Source of the DNA: Myxococcales bacterium
GTDB lineage: Bacteria; Myxococcota_A; Polyangia; Fen-1088
Direction of reading: 5' to 3'
Length of the DNA stretch: 64,000 nucleotides
NCBI GenBank assembly: GCA_022184915.1
Contig: JAGTJU010000003.1
Location: 682,001-746,000, forward strand
Position 1 is the first letter of the stretch. Every line of letters begins with the position of its first letter. The notes below the pieces were generated by a model. The model was not told the DNA's origin, searched no databases, and saw nothing but the letters and a program-made list of their open reading frames with translations. The position numbers and the translations under genes are program-made. Shown here piece after piece: positions 8,771 through 17,401 of this stretch.

Positions 8771-11164
8771 TTACGTGTGCCGCTCACGCCGCGCCCCCAC
8801 GATGACCGCCACGAAGCCCAAAACACCCAGGCCCGCCAACAGCGCGGCGAGCCTCACCCCGGGGGGCTGATAGGTCATCACGAGGTGGTGCGTGCCCGCG
8901 GGGGCGGGAACGCCTCGCATCGCATGGTTCGTGCGCCACAGGGGAGCGGCCTTGCCATCCAGCGTGGCCGTCCAGCCCGGATCGTAGCCTTCCAGCACGA
9001 CGATGAGCCCCTGTCGATCGAGCGTGCAGCGCGCTTCGATCCGCGACAGCTCGTAGCGCGTGAGCTGGCATGTGCCTGCGCGCCCAAGGGGGGCATCGAG
9101 GGCTTGGGCCCCCTGGCCCTCTGCCAGCAAAGCCAGGTGGCCGTCCGCGACCTCGGGCGTGAACATGCGGAACAAGACGTCCTTGTCGCTCGACACCGTT
9201 GCGCGGGCCACCGGGTACACCCGCGGCAAGGTGTTGCGAACTTTGTAAAGCCTTGCCCCGGGCAGCGGATCCATGAGGGCCTCGTAGTGCGACGCCCGCT
9301 TGTCGGGTGCGCGAGGATCGCGCACAGGCAAGATGGTGTATTCCACCCCCAGCAAGCGCAAGCTGGTGGCGCCAAAGCCAAGGCCTTCTTCCCAGATCTG
9401 ATCCACCCGGTTGGACGTGGCGGCATCGTAGCCGGGCACCACGGTGATGCCGAAGGCCGCGGGGAAGTTGGGCGTCAAGATCTCGAGCCAACGCCGCTCG
9501 GAGTCTTGCCGCGTGAACGCGGGCACCAAGGGCAGGACGGTGTCGACGGTTTTTCGGCTGTGATAAAAGCGCGGCGGCGCCGGATGGTCACGCGGGTCGT
9601 TCAGGATCGCCTGCGCAGCGGCGGGTGGCCGGGACGCCACGTGCGCGGCCTCGAAAGGTTGCAGCTCCCATGCCGTGGGGGCGAGATCCATGAAGACCAC
9701 GCCCGCAAAGAGAGCGGGGAGCCACCGGGGGCGCCGGCGCTTGAACCACAGCGCCGCGAACACCAGGGCGATGGCGAGGGCCCCGTGGGCGGCGCCTTTG
9801 CGCACGAAGGGGGCCCATCCCGGCGGGAACAGGGCGGGGGCCGTGACCGCCAAGCCCAGCACCAGGGCCAGGAAGGCCAGCCCTCGTTTCCAGGGCAGAC
9901 CGTCCATGCGGCGTACGCGTTCGAGCCCCAGCGCCGCCAACAGGCAGACCCACGCGACCAGCAGCACCACGTACTTTTCGGGGTAGCGCATGTACGCAAA
10001 CGGCAGCATCACCGAGCGCCACACCGCGTGCACGGGCGTGTAGCGCCCAAGACACAAGAAGAGCGTGAACACCCAAAAGCCACCCAACCACAGGGCCTCT
10101 TTGCGGCCTCGTCCGAACGCCAGCAAGGCCAGGCAAAACAATGAGGCCCCAAGATACGCGTTGAACGCGAGCGGGGCCCCGTCGATGGCGGCCTCGCCCG
10201 CGTAGCGGCCCCCCGGATAGTCCACGGCAGGAATGCCCATGGCCTCGGGGGCAACGAACTCGATGAGCCGGATCGGATGGAACGAATACCGTTCGGCCTC
10301 GGCACGGGCCACACCCTGGGCGCGGGGCGTCTGCGCCAGCACCGCGCGCGCCGGCGCGATCATGATCGCCCCCACGAGCAGCGCCAGCCCAAGCCCCCCC
10401 CCAAGCGCGAAGAGGTGCGCCCTCGTCAGGTGCAAGCCAGGGCCTTCGGCCTGCGCGGCGCGGGCCGTGTGGCGGTGCCACACCCAGGCGGTGAGCGCTC
10501 CGCTGCCCACGGCCATGAGCGCCACGAAGAGCTCCCCCGCCAAAAACGCGAGCGCCACGGGCGTGGCCAGCTTCAACGCCCCCGTAAACGGCCGGCGTGC
10601 ACGTAAAGAGGACAGGCTGGCCAGCGTGCCCACGGCCACCCAGGGCACCCAGGCGCCCGCGATCACCAAGAGCCCCGCGGACCACATCGAACTCGTGTAC
10701 CCCGACAGAGCCCAGCCAAGGCCTGCCACGAGCTGCGCTGCCTTGCCGCAACGAAACTGACGCGCGAGCCACAGCATCCCGAACCCACCCCACAGCGTGT
10801 GCCCGAAGCTCTGCCAGGTCAGGGCCTGGGCCACCCAGCCCTCGGGAACCCACAGCAAGGTCCAATTCGGTGGGTAGAACACGGCGTAAAGCGGGTTGCC
10901 CCACACCGGCAGCCCCAAGCCCGAGTAGGGATTCCAGTGGGGGAACTGACCCGACAAAAGCGCGGTGCGTACGAAGGCGCGCGCAGGAAAGTTCCAGTGC
11001 GCGGGGTCGCGAAAAAAGATGATCTGCCCCCAGAACATGGGCGCATAAGCAAGGGACAACAACACCACGAGCCACAGGCCCGGGCGCGTCCACGCAGGAT
11101 CCCTCGGAGGCAAAGGGGGCGCCACGTGACCCTGCGGCGGTGCGGGGGGCTCGTCGGCGCTCAC
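8771..11164 (-). CDS. YfhO-like polytopic membrane protein
   Basis: A 797-residue protein with about a dozen hydrophobic segments in the first two thirds and a soluble C-terminal domain followed by a final membrane helix (LAALLAGLGVLGFVAVIVGA). The family pattern is bacterial YfhO/DUF6044: FFRDPAHWNFP near the first loop, HWNPYSGLGLPVWGNP, MRYPEKYVVLL, and a C-terminal EGYDPGWTATLDGK segment followed by RTNHAMRGVPAPAG. YfhO proteins are thought to act in glycosylation of surface polymers. The start is GTG 11164, overlapping the pilin stop (GTGA), so it is translationally coupled to a type IV pilin-like gene and may modify it or share its pathway. Confidence 0.85.
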   Translation of the reverse strand: MSADEPPAPPQGHVAPPLPPRDPAWTRPGLWLVVLLSLAYAPMFWGQIIFFRDPAHWNFPARAFVRTALLSGQFPHWNPYSGLGLPVWGNPLYAVFYPPNWTLLWVPEGWVAQALTWQSFGHTLWGGFGMLWLARQFRCGKAAQLVAGLGWALSGYTSSMWSAGLLVIAGAWVPWVAVGTLASLSSLRARRPFTGALKLATPVALAFLAGELFVALMAVGSGALTAWVWHRHTARAAQAEGPGLHLTRAHLFALGGGLGLALLVGAIMIAPARAVLAQTPRAQGVARAEAERYSFHPIRLIEFVAPEAMGIPAVDYPGGRYAGEAAIDGAPLAFNAYLGASLFCLALLAFGRGRKEALWLGGFWVFTLFLCLGRYTPVHAVWRSVMLPFAYMRYPEKYVVLLVAWVCLLAALGLERVRRMDGLPWKRGLAFLALVLGLAVTAPALFPPGWAPFVRKGAAHGALAIALVFAALWFKRRRPRWLPALFAGVVFMDLAPTAWELQPFEAAHVASRPPAAAQAILNDPRDHPAPPRFYHSRKTVDTVLPLVPAFTRQDSERRWLEILTPNFPAAFGITVVPGYDAATSNRVDQIWEEGLGFGATSLRLLGVEYTILPVRDPRAPDKRASHYEALMDPLPGARLYKVRNTLPRVYPVARATVSSDKDVLFRMFTPEVADGHLALLAEGQGAQALDAPLGRAGTCQLTRYELSRIEARCTLDRQGLIVVLEGYDPGWTATLDGKAAPLWRTNHAMRGVPAPAGTHHLVMTYQPPGVRLAALLAGLGVLGFVAVIVGARRERHT

Positions 11165-11793
11165 TGGCCTTCGTTGAACTCCCTGATCACCGACGAGTTG
11201 TGGGTCACGCCCATGACGTGCACGTTGTTCGGAAGACCACCCACCCCAAGGAAATTGCAGGCAGCCAGGGCATAGAACCAAGGTGTGATCGTGCCACCCG
11301 CGGCACCCAGCAAGCGGTTGCCGTAGTCGGCGCCGCCCGGCACCGCCTGGCCCGCCCTACCGGCGTTCACGATATACGTGCAGTAAAGCTCCGAGCGTCG
11401 CGGCCTCAGGCCCACCGCGCGCCAGGTCTGAGGCCACCCGGCGGGGTTCGCGATCGACGTGGCCACGCGGCGCGAGTTGAAGCCTGCGTCGTCGGGGGAG
11501 ATCGGATAAAACGCCGCCGCGCTCTCGTTGGTGCTGGGCGCATCGAGCGCGTCGTCGGCACGCAGGGGCAAGTAAGCAGCGAATTCGCCGATGTACACCT
11601 GCTCTTTGGCGCTCATCTCGGCCAGCATCGCGACGGCCTCGGCGCGGCGGGCACGGCTAATCCACTTGCCGTAGCCGTAGGCCGCCATCGTGGCGAGAAT
11701 CACGATGATCACCACGACGATCATGAGCTCCACCAAGGTGAAACCTGCCTGGGCGCGTCTTGGGCCCGTCGTGTTCGTATAGGAAGATTTCAA
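11161..11793 (-). CDS. type IV pilin-like / pseudopilin protein
   Basis: A 210-residue protein with a class III signal: a basic leader of 17 residues ending in Gly, then FTLVELMIVVVIIVILATMA with Glu at mature position 5. Prepilin peptidase should cut between G17 and F18. The globular part has two Cys (about 136 and 182), as in a pilin D-region disulfide. The length fits a major or minor pilin. No pilus assembly genes are nearby. The coupled downstream gene is a YfhO-like membrane protein, which would be consistent with pilin glycosylation (inference). Confidence 0.88.
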   Translation of the reverse strand: MKSSYTNTTGPRRAQAGFTLVELMIVVVIIVILATMAAYGYGKWISRARRAEAVAMLAEMSAKEQVYIGEFAAYLPLRADDALDAPSTNESAAAFYPISPDDAGFNSRRVATSIANPAGWPQTWRAVGLRPRRSELYCTYIVNAGRAGQAVPGGADYGNRLLGAAGGTITPWFYALAACNFLGVGGLPNNVHVMGVTHNSSVIREFNEGQ

Positions 11794-12023
11794 GGGTTTA
11801 CCTCGTGCCGTCTCGGTTGGTGGGCTTGCCCAACGTCCTCACCCGAGGGCGTGGGCCCCGGCAACACATCGGCAGGTCGCGCCCGATCTAGAGGAGGGTG
11901 GGCAAGAGTTGACCATGTAGGCCCCCGTGTGAGGGGCGTGGTGCCCGCGGCAAAGACACGATCGAGAGCGTTTTCCTGTCGACGCGCGGTGATATAGTGC
12001 CGCCGGTCTCAGGAGGCAGCAGG

Positions 12024-12830
12024 ATGCTTACGTCGATTCGCACGGGATGGCGCACAGTGGGCCGGTCGGCCTTGGTTTTTGGTCTCGCGGCGGGCATCGT
12101 CGCGCCGCCCGCTTGGGCGCAAGAGCCGGAAACGCTCACGGCAGTGCCCGAGAGTTCACCTTACGCGCAGCAGTTCGGTATGTCGGTGCGGGGGCGCTAT
12201 GTCACCGTGCCCAGCTGGTTTTTGGACCTGTTCACGAAGGAAAACGTACCGCTGCACACGGCGGGCTTCCTGGTGGAGGCCTTCCGCCGCAAGGACAACT
12301 TCGACATCGCGCTGGGACTTGGCTACCAGAACATGTCGCCTCCCGACGGCAACTGGCTCGGGCGAGGTAAGGATCTCGCCCAAGATACGGATTACGTCCA
12401 GGTGAAGAACATGTCGCTCATCAGCCTCGACGTATCTTTCGTGTGGAACGCGTGGATCAACGAATACCTGGGCGTCTACTACGGTGCGGGCCTGGGTCTC
12501 GGGATCGTGACGGGCAAGGTGCTGCGCACGTCGGCGGCGGGCTGCACGTCCGAAAACGTGGGCGACGAAACGCAGTGCAAGCCCCTCGTGTGCAACGGCG
12601 AGACCTGCACTGAAGCCGAGCTGGCCGGCTCCGAGGGGGAGCGCGATGAGGGTCCGTTAAGACCGCACAGGTTCAAGGAGAGCTCCGTGCCGGGCGCGTT
12701 GCCCATCGTCAACGTGCTTGGTGGCTTCAACCTGCGCTTGCCCGAGGTGCCCGGGCTCGAGTTTCGTCTGCTCGAAGCGGGCTTTCACAACGCCTTCTTC
12801 GTCGGCTCGAGCGTCGCCTACCTCTTCTGA
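12024..12830 (+). CDS. outer-membrane beta-barrel protein, function unknown
   Basis: A 268-residue exported protein. The start ATG 12024 has an AGGAGG about 7 nt upstream, and the signal peptide ends APPAWA-Q. The mature part has alternating amphipathic strands (MSVRGRYVTVPSW, FDIALGLGYQNM, NEYLGVYYGAGLGLGIV) and ends in a Phe (VAYLF), as expected of a barrel inserted by BamA. A Cys-containing loop lies at about residues 173-192. I do not recognise a named family. It is the last chromosomal-looking gene before the repeat-bounded island. Confidence 0.75.
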   Translation: MLTSIRTGWRTVGRSALVFGLAAGIVAPPAWAQEPETLTAVPESSPYAQQFGMSVRGRYVTVPSWFLDLFTKENVPLHTAGFLVEAFRRKDNFDIALGLGYQNMSPPDGNWLGRGKDLAQDTDYVQVKNMSLISLDVSFVWNAWINEYLGVYYGAGLGLGIVTGKVLRTSAAGCTSENVGDETQCKPLVCNGETCTEAELAGSEGERDEGPLRPHRFKESSVPGALPIVNVLGGFNLRLPEVPGLEFRLLEAGFHNAFFVGSSVAYLF

Positions 12831-12849
12831 TCGCGCGCGAACGAGGGCT

Positions 12850-12891
12850 GGGGGCCGAGTTGTCCCCAGCCTTGTCCACAGGGGCGCTGGC
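12850..12891. repeat. 42-bp direct repeat, left copy
   Basis: A 42-bp sequence identical to 17280-17321. It contains two DnaA-box-like 9-mers in tandem (TTGTCCCCA and TTGTCCACA, 3 bp apart) and short G4/C4 complementary blocks. The two copies bound a 4.4 kb patch of restriction-system debris. It could be an attachment-type duplication or a dispersed intergenic element. Confidence 0.8.
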
Positions 12892-12947
12892 GCACGTCGG
12901 GTGATGGAGACACCTGGATCGGCTTGGGACATGAGGAGTGGTGTGTT

Positions 12948-13424
12948 TTGAAACTCCTTTTGAAGCCATCAGCAGGCTGGCTCCTGACGTTCTTCCTTCT
13001 TCTTGCGTGCTCGAAAGCGGCGAACAAGGCAAACCCCATGACGGCGACAGTGGTGCGCCATAGCAATGGTCTGAGCCTACTCATCAACGACAAGCAGCAG
13101 GCGGCTGAAACGGCAGCCGGCTTCCGGATCACGATGCGCGGGTCTCAAGAGCGTCGTAACCCCGAGGAAGTAGACGTCGAACTTCGGCCTGGCCAGCCAG
13201 CGGAAGGGTTTCCGAAGTCACGTAAGGCCGGCGGTCGGACGTACCACTACCGGATCGACGTAGAGAGCGCCGGATCTTCGGGCGATCTGCACGTGCTGAA
13301 GGCATGGGCAGACGCCGGGGCAGGTCACGTATGGATCGAACAGGCAGGGGCGGCTGAGGGGCCCGGGGCTCCCGACTTCGGGCTCGCATGGGAGGTGGCG
13401 GGCGGCGCTCGCGCGCAGAATTAG
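12948..13424 (+). CDS. lipoprotein of unknown function, first gene of the island
   Basis: A 158-residue lipoprotein. TTG 12948 is chosen because GAGGAG lies 9 nt upstream; it yields a short basic start, hydrophobic WLLTFFLLLAC and a lipobox Cys followed by Ser. The in-frame ATG at 12924 lacks a ribosome site. The mature protein has a central domain with GGRTYHYRIDVES and WADAGAGHVWIEQ. I do not recognise a family. It lies immediately inside the left 42-bp repeat, so it was probably carried by the island. An immunity or envelope role cannot be judged from sequence. Confidence 0.65.
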   Translation: MKLLLKPSAGWLLTFFLLLACSKAANKANPMTATVVRHSNGLSLLINDKQQAAETAAGFRITMRGSQERRNPEEVDVELRPGQPAEGFPKSRKAGGRTYHYRIDVESAGSSGDLHVLKAWADAGAGHVWIEQAGAAEGPGAPDFGLAWEVAGGARAQN

Positions 13425-13837
13425 CCAAAGCCACGCCTCCGCTCCCTCCTGGATTGCTGCAGAGTGCACGCCTATTCAAGGGTTCGCGTCTTGTGAAGGT
13501 CGACGGCTGTGTGACTGCGTTCAGCACAGGCTGAGGATTCGTCAGACCTTGTCTTCCCCGGCTCGCCTGAAGCATGCTCGACTGGTCGCAGCCGCGGGGG
13601 CGCCAGGACGCAAAACGGAAACAGATGCAGCGACTCGTTGAGCCTGTGCCACGCCGTGGCATACAATCGCCAGCCTAGGATTCTGATGCCGCCGCTATGC
13701 GCTGCCCAGCCTGAAGTTCTCTTATGCCTAACGAGATGAAGATCGTTCAGCGGTGGCCCGTCCAGTCTAAATCGCGGATACCTAGTACAGCGCGAGCGGG
13801 GGCGTTTGTCCGCCTCGTGGAAGGCGGGGGCGGCGCG
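13425..13837. other. 413-bp stretch without a supportable gene
   Basis: No reading frame here has coding character or a ribosome site. It separates the lipoprotein from the first decayed module and is probably scrambled island DNA. Confidence 0.5.
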
Positions 13838-14100
13838 ATGACCCCCTCCGAAGCGCCCAAGGGGGAGCTGGTCCTTTTCCAGACTGACGATGGGCGGACG
13901 CGCATCGAGTGTCGCTTCAAGGGCGACACGATTTGGCTCACGCAGCTGCAACTCGCCGAGCTCATCGAGCGCCTCCGATTGATTGAGAAGGGCATGCTGA
14001 GATGACCATCCCCGACAAGCCGAACAGCCGCTTGCAAAAGTATCGACTCACCGATGCAGGCAAGGCACGCCTCACCGCGATCAGAAAGGGCGCGCGGTGA
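13838..14100 (+). pseudogene. fused remnants: RhuM N-terminus and AlbA_2 ATP-binding C-terminus
   Basis: ATG 13838 has a G-rich ribosome site and opens a RhuM-type N-terminus (GELVLFQTDDGRTRIECRF, DTIWLTQLQLAEL). After about 40 codons it switches to ELIERLRLIEKGML, matching LVEKLRLTETGML inside the intact AlbA_2 gene downstream, then stops at 14005. From 14002, in another frame, comes a near-identical copy of that gene's C-terminus (MTIPDKPNSRLQKYRLTDAG, ending TGA 14100). This is therefore two deletions joined out of frame, the first decayed copy of the module that follows. The RhuM part differs from the intact RhuM next door, so it came from another lineage. Confidence 0.7.
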
Positions 14101-14210
14101 CCGTCTTCACGGAGCCCGTCGTTGTCCTCGATGGCCGCTTGCGCGAGATCCATTTGTGTCCTTGCCTATTTTGGCGTTCGCTCAACATTCCGGCCTCAGG
14201 GGCCCCATGA
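14097..14210 (+). pseudogene. HsdR N-terminal remnant, first copy
   Basis: GTG 14097 overlaps the preceding TGA (GTGA) just as in the second module. It reads MTVFTEPVV, then VLDGRLREIHL. The second copy at 16772 has the same two blocks separated by about 32 codons, so this copy has an internal deletion. It ends at a TGA that overlaps the RhuM start (ATGA). It is the N-terminal HSDR_N region of a type I restriction endonuclease subunit and is non-functional. Confidence 0.65.
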
Positions 14211-15286
14211 CCCGCAAAAAGACCCCCGCCCCCGCGTCCATCGTCCGTTCCTCGGCCGCCGAGTACCTGACCTTCGTTAGCGCGACCGGCGACGGCGGGG
14301 TCGAGGCGGTCTATGCCGACGAGAACGTCTGGCTCAGCCAGAAGATGATGGCCCAGCTCTACGACGTGGAGATCCCGACCATCAACTACCACTTGAAAAA
14401 GGTCTTCGAGGACAGCGAGCTCGAAGCCGAGTCAGTTATTAGAAATTTTCGAACAACTGGGCCCGACGGCAAGACCTGCGACACCAAGCACTACAACCTC
14501 TCGGGCATCATCGCCGTTGGTTACAAGGTCAACTCCGAGCGCGCGGTGCAGTTTCGCAAGTGGGCAACCGGCATCGTTGAGGAGTTCACGATCAAGGGCT
14601 ACGCGGTGGACGACGAGCGCCTCAAACGCGGCGGCTCCGTCCTTACCGAGCAGTACTTCGAGGAGCAGCTCCAACGCATCCGCGAGATTCGTCTTTCGGA
14701 TCGCAAGTTTTACCAGAAGGTCACCGACATCTACGCGACGGCCATCGACTACGACGTGACCGCTCAGGCTACGAAGCGCTTCTTCGCCACGGTGCAGAAC
14801 AAGCTCCACTGGGCCCTCCACGGGCAGACCGCTGCGGAAGTCATCGTGGACCGCGCCGACGCTTCCAAAGAGCACATGGGCCTGTACACCTGGTCAGACG
14901 CTCCGCTCGGGAAGATCCAGAGGTTCGATGTAGTGGTCGCGAAGAGCTACCTGAACCAGGAAGAGCTCGAACAGCTCTCTCGCCTCGTCAGCGCCTACCT
15001 CGACATCGCCGAGAACATGGCGCGTCGCAAGATACCCATGACGATGCAGGACTGGGAGACCCGGCTGAACCGCTTCCTCGACGCGACGGACTACGCGGTT
15101 CTCTCCGACTCCGGCAAGGTGACCGCCGAGATCGCGAAGGTGCACGCCGAGAGCGAGTTCGAGAAGTACCGGATCGTGCAAGACCGCCTCTTCCGGAGTG
15201 ACTTCGACCGCGTTGTCGAAGAGGCCAAGCAGCTTGGTGAAGGTGCCAAGCCGAGAAAGCTCCCGCGCAAGGGGAAGAAGGCATGA
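14207..15286 (+). CDS. RhuM-family protein
   Basis: A 359-residue member of the virulence-protein RhuM family, a common passenger of type I restriction loci. Diagnostic blocks are VWLSQKMMAQLYDVEIPTIN, FEDSELEAESVIRNFRTT, TKHYNLSGIIAVGYKVNS, FRKWATGIVEEFTIKGYAVD and the C-terminal MTMQDWETRLNRFLDAT. The family is thought to be DNA-associated, but its biochemical role is not established. ATG 14207 is chosen because the conserved N-terminus starts shortly after it. It is intact, unlike the HsdR genes on both sides. The C-terminus is Lys/Arg-rich. Confidence 0.9.
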   Translation: MTRKKTPAPASIVRSSAAEYLTFVSATGDGGVEAVYADENVWLSQKMMAQLYDVEIPTINYHLKKVFEDSELEAESVIRNFRTTGPDGKTCDTKHYNLSGIIAVGYKVNSERAVQFRKWATGIVEEFTIKGYAVDDERLKRGGSVLTEQYFEEQLQRIREIRLSDRKFYQKVTDIYATAIDYDVTAQATKRFFATVQNKLHWALHGQTAAEVIVDRADASKEHMGLYTWSDAPLGKIQRFDVVVAKSYLNQEELEQLSRLVSAYLDIAENMARRKIPMTMQDWETRLNRFLDATDYAVLSDSGKVTAEIAKVHAESEFEKYRIVQDRLFRSDFDRVVEEAKQLGEGAKPRKLPRKGKKA

Positions 15287-15341
15287 CGCTGTCCCAGTCC
15301 ACCGTCAGCGGGATTGCCAAGTGGCATGGGGAGCCCGCCCC

Positions 15342-16775
15342 ATGAGCCCCAAGCGCAAGAACGGCGAGACGCACCTCGTCGAGTGGAAGGAGTCGTGGCG
15401 CGACGAGTACCTGAAGTGGCTCTGCGGCTTCGCCAACGCCGACGGCGGTACGCTCATCATCGGGATGAACGACAAGGGCGAGCCTGTCGGTGCAGGTGAC
15501 GCAGATCGCCTGCTGGTCGATCTGCCCAACAAGATCCGCGACACCCTCGGCCTCGTGGTGCCGGTGCGCACCGTGGCCAAGAACGGCAAGACGCTCGTCG
15601 AGATCGACGTAGCGCCCTCGCTGCCGCCCATCAGCTACAAGGGGGAGTACCACTTCCGTTCCGGAAGCACGAAGCAGCAGCTCACGGGCAACGCGCTCTC
15701 GACGTTCCTGCTGCGCAAGTTTGGCCGCACCTGGGATGGGGCGCCTGTGCCCAACATTGCAGTCAAGAACCTGAGTGCCGAGGCCTTCAAGCGCTTCAAG
15801 GGCTACGCCCGTAGCAGCAATCGACTGCCTGCTGGGGCGCTTGCGCTGAGTCGCGCGGAGCTCGTCGAGAAACTACGGCTGACCGAGACCGGAATGCTCA
15901 AGCGTGCTGCCCTCTTGCTCTTTCACGAAGATCCCGAACGCTGGGTCACCGGTGCCTACGTGAAGATCGGCATGTTCCGTAGCGAGAGCGACCTCGCCTA
16001 TCACGATGAGGTGCACGGCGACCTGTTCACGCAGATGGACAAGACCGTTGAGCTTCTTCTGACGAAGTACATGGTGGCGTGGATCAGCTACCGCGGGCTC
16101 GGTCGCCTCGAGACGTTCCCCATTCCGCGCGAGGCGCTGCGCGAGGCGGTGCTGAATGCCTTGATCCACAAGGACTACAGCGTTGGCGCACCGATCCAGA
16201 TCCGCGTGTACCGTGACGGGCTCCGAATCTCGAACGCAGGCGAGCTGCCGCCAACATGGACGGCAGAAACGCTTCTGAGAACACACGACTCACAGCCCCC
16301 GAATCCCGACATCGCGAACACGTTTTTTCGCGCCGGGCTCATTGAGGCCTGGGGGCGGGGTTATGAAATGATCCGCGATGCGTGCCAGGAAGCAGGCGCG
16401 CCCGAGCCGACCGTCGCCACCGAGGGTGGTTTTCGAGTGGAGTGGAAGTGGCAAGTGCCCGACGACGCGCGAGCCACGAACCCGGCGGCCACGGAAGTCA
16501 CCACGGAAGTCACCACGGAAGTCACCACGGAAGTCACCACGGAAGTCACTCGTCTGCTCGCCGTGCTCACTGGGGAGACGACCCGGCGCGAACTTCGGAC
16601 GGCACTCGGCCTGAAAAACGATGAGCACTTTCGCAAGGCGTACCTCCTTCCTGCGCTTGAAGCCGGCCTCGTCGAGATGACTATCCCCGACAAGCCGAAT
16701 AGCCGCTTGCAAAAGTATCGACTCACCGATGCAGGCAAGGCCCGCCTCGCTGCGATCAGAAAGGGCACGAAGTGA
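15342..16775 (+). CDS. AlbA_2-domain ATP-binding transcriptional regulator-like protein
   Basis: A 477-residue protein of the AlbA_2 / 'RecG-like' ATP-binding family. The N-terminus has ETHLVEWKESW, FANADGGTLIIGMND and a HATPase-type C-terminal ATP-binding part (FPIPREALREAVLNALIHKD, GRGYEMIRD). A TEVT-repeat linker at about 384-403 leads to a winged-helix C-terminus (TTRRELRTALGL, RLQKYRLTDAGKARL). Such proteins often sit between the methylase/specificity genes and hsdR in type I systems; their role is unproven. The HsdR remnant starts within its stop (GTGA). It follows RhuM by 55 nt. Confidence 0.88.
   Translation: MSPKRKNGETHLVEWKESWRDEYLKWLCGFANADGGTLIIGMNDKGEPVGAGDADRLLVDLPNKIRDTLGLVVPVRTVAKNGKTLVEIDVAPSLPPISYKGEYHFRSGSTKQQLTGNALSTFLLRKFGRTWDGAPVPNIAVKNLSAEAFKRFKGYARSSNRLPAGALALSRAELVEKLRLTETGMLKRAALLLFHEDPERWVTGAYVKIGMFRSESDLAYHDEVHGDLFTQMDKTVELLLTKYMVAWISYRGLGRLETFPIPREALREAVLNALIHKDYSVGAPIQIRVYRDGLRISNAGELPPTWTAETLLRTHDSQPPNPDIANTFFRAGLIEAWGRGYEMIRDACQEAGAPEPTVATEGGFRVEWKWQVPDDARATNPAATEVTTEVTTEVTTEVTTEVTRLLAVLTGETTRRELRTALGLKNDEHFRKAYLLPALEAGLVEMTIPDKPNSRLQKYRLTDAGKARLAAIRKGTK
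16491..16550 (+). repeat. 12-bp coding minisatellite (5 units)
   Basis: ACGGAAGTCACC is repeated five times in tandem, the last unit ending in T, and encodes TEVT units in the linker before the winged-helix domain of the AlbA_2 protein. The unit length keeps frame, so copy number can vary without breaking the gene. Confidence 0.95.
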
Positions 16776-17184
16776 CCGCCTTCACCGAATCTGTCGTCGA
16801 GCAAGCAACCCTCGCGTGGTTCGAGGCGCTTGGATACACGATCACGGCAGGCCCCTCGATCGCGTCCGGTGAGCCCGGCCAGGAGCGGCAGACCTACGCC
16901 GACGTCGTGCTCGACGGCCGCCTGCGCGACGCGCTCGCGCGGCTGAATCCCACGGTTGCGCGCGAAGGCCTCGCCATCAAGAAGATGGCGGGGTCGACAC
17001 CGTGAAGCAGAACGTCACCATCGACTGGACCGTGAAGGAATCGGTCCGCGCGAAGCTTCGCGTGATCGTGAAGCGTATCCTGCGAAAGTACGGCTACCCG
17101 CCCGACAAGCAGGAGGCCGCGACGAACACGGTGCTGCAACAGGCTGAACTGCTCAGCGATTTCTGGGTGGGGACGTCGCCGTGA
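16772..17184 (+). pseudogene. type I restriction subunit HsdR, internally deleted remnant
   Basis: Two adjacent pieces of HsdR. The first (16772-17005) begins MTAFTESVVEQATLAWFEAL and runs through [17 protein letters not shown], the family's nuclease-domain N-terminus, then ends after about 77 codons. The second (from 17002, GTGA overlap) reads [17 protein letters not shown], then [17 protein letters not shown] and VLQQAELL, the extreme C-terminus of HsdR. Nearly 900 residues, including the helicase motors and most of the nuclease, are missing. No hsdM or hsdS is present, so no restriction activity is expected. Confidence 0.75.
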
Positions 17185-17279
17185 GTAGCCGCACACCGCC
17201 AGAGGATTGGCGATGCGGCTCGATCGTCCGCGCGCTTCGGGGCGAGATTTGTGGACGGTCGAACGCAGGGGGTGACGCC

Positions 17280-17321
17280 GGGGGCCGAGTTGTCCCCAGC
17301 CTTGTCCACAGGGGCGCTGGC
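17280..17321. repeat. 42-bp direct repeat, right copy
   Basis: Identical to 12850-12891, including the paired DnaA-box-like 9-mers. It lies about 95 bp after the HsdR remnant and 80 bp before the next intact gene, so the two repeats enclose only island-type genes. Confidence 0.8.
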
Positions 17322-17401
17322 CTCGGGGCGCGCGTGCGTTAGACTTGGCGTGTAGGGATGTAAGGGGGTGGTCGAGGAAAGATCGTGGAAGGAGTGTGCA
17401 C

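Noticed and set aside
12850-12891. origin of replication, because of DnaA-like boxes
   Set aside because: Only two boxes per repeat, no AT-rich unwinding region and no dnaA, dnaN or gidA genes nearby.
16491-16550. CRISPR-like array
   Set aside because: Units are contiguous and coding, with no spacers and no cas genes.
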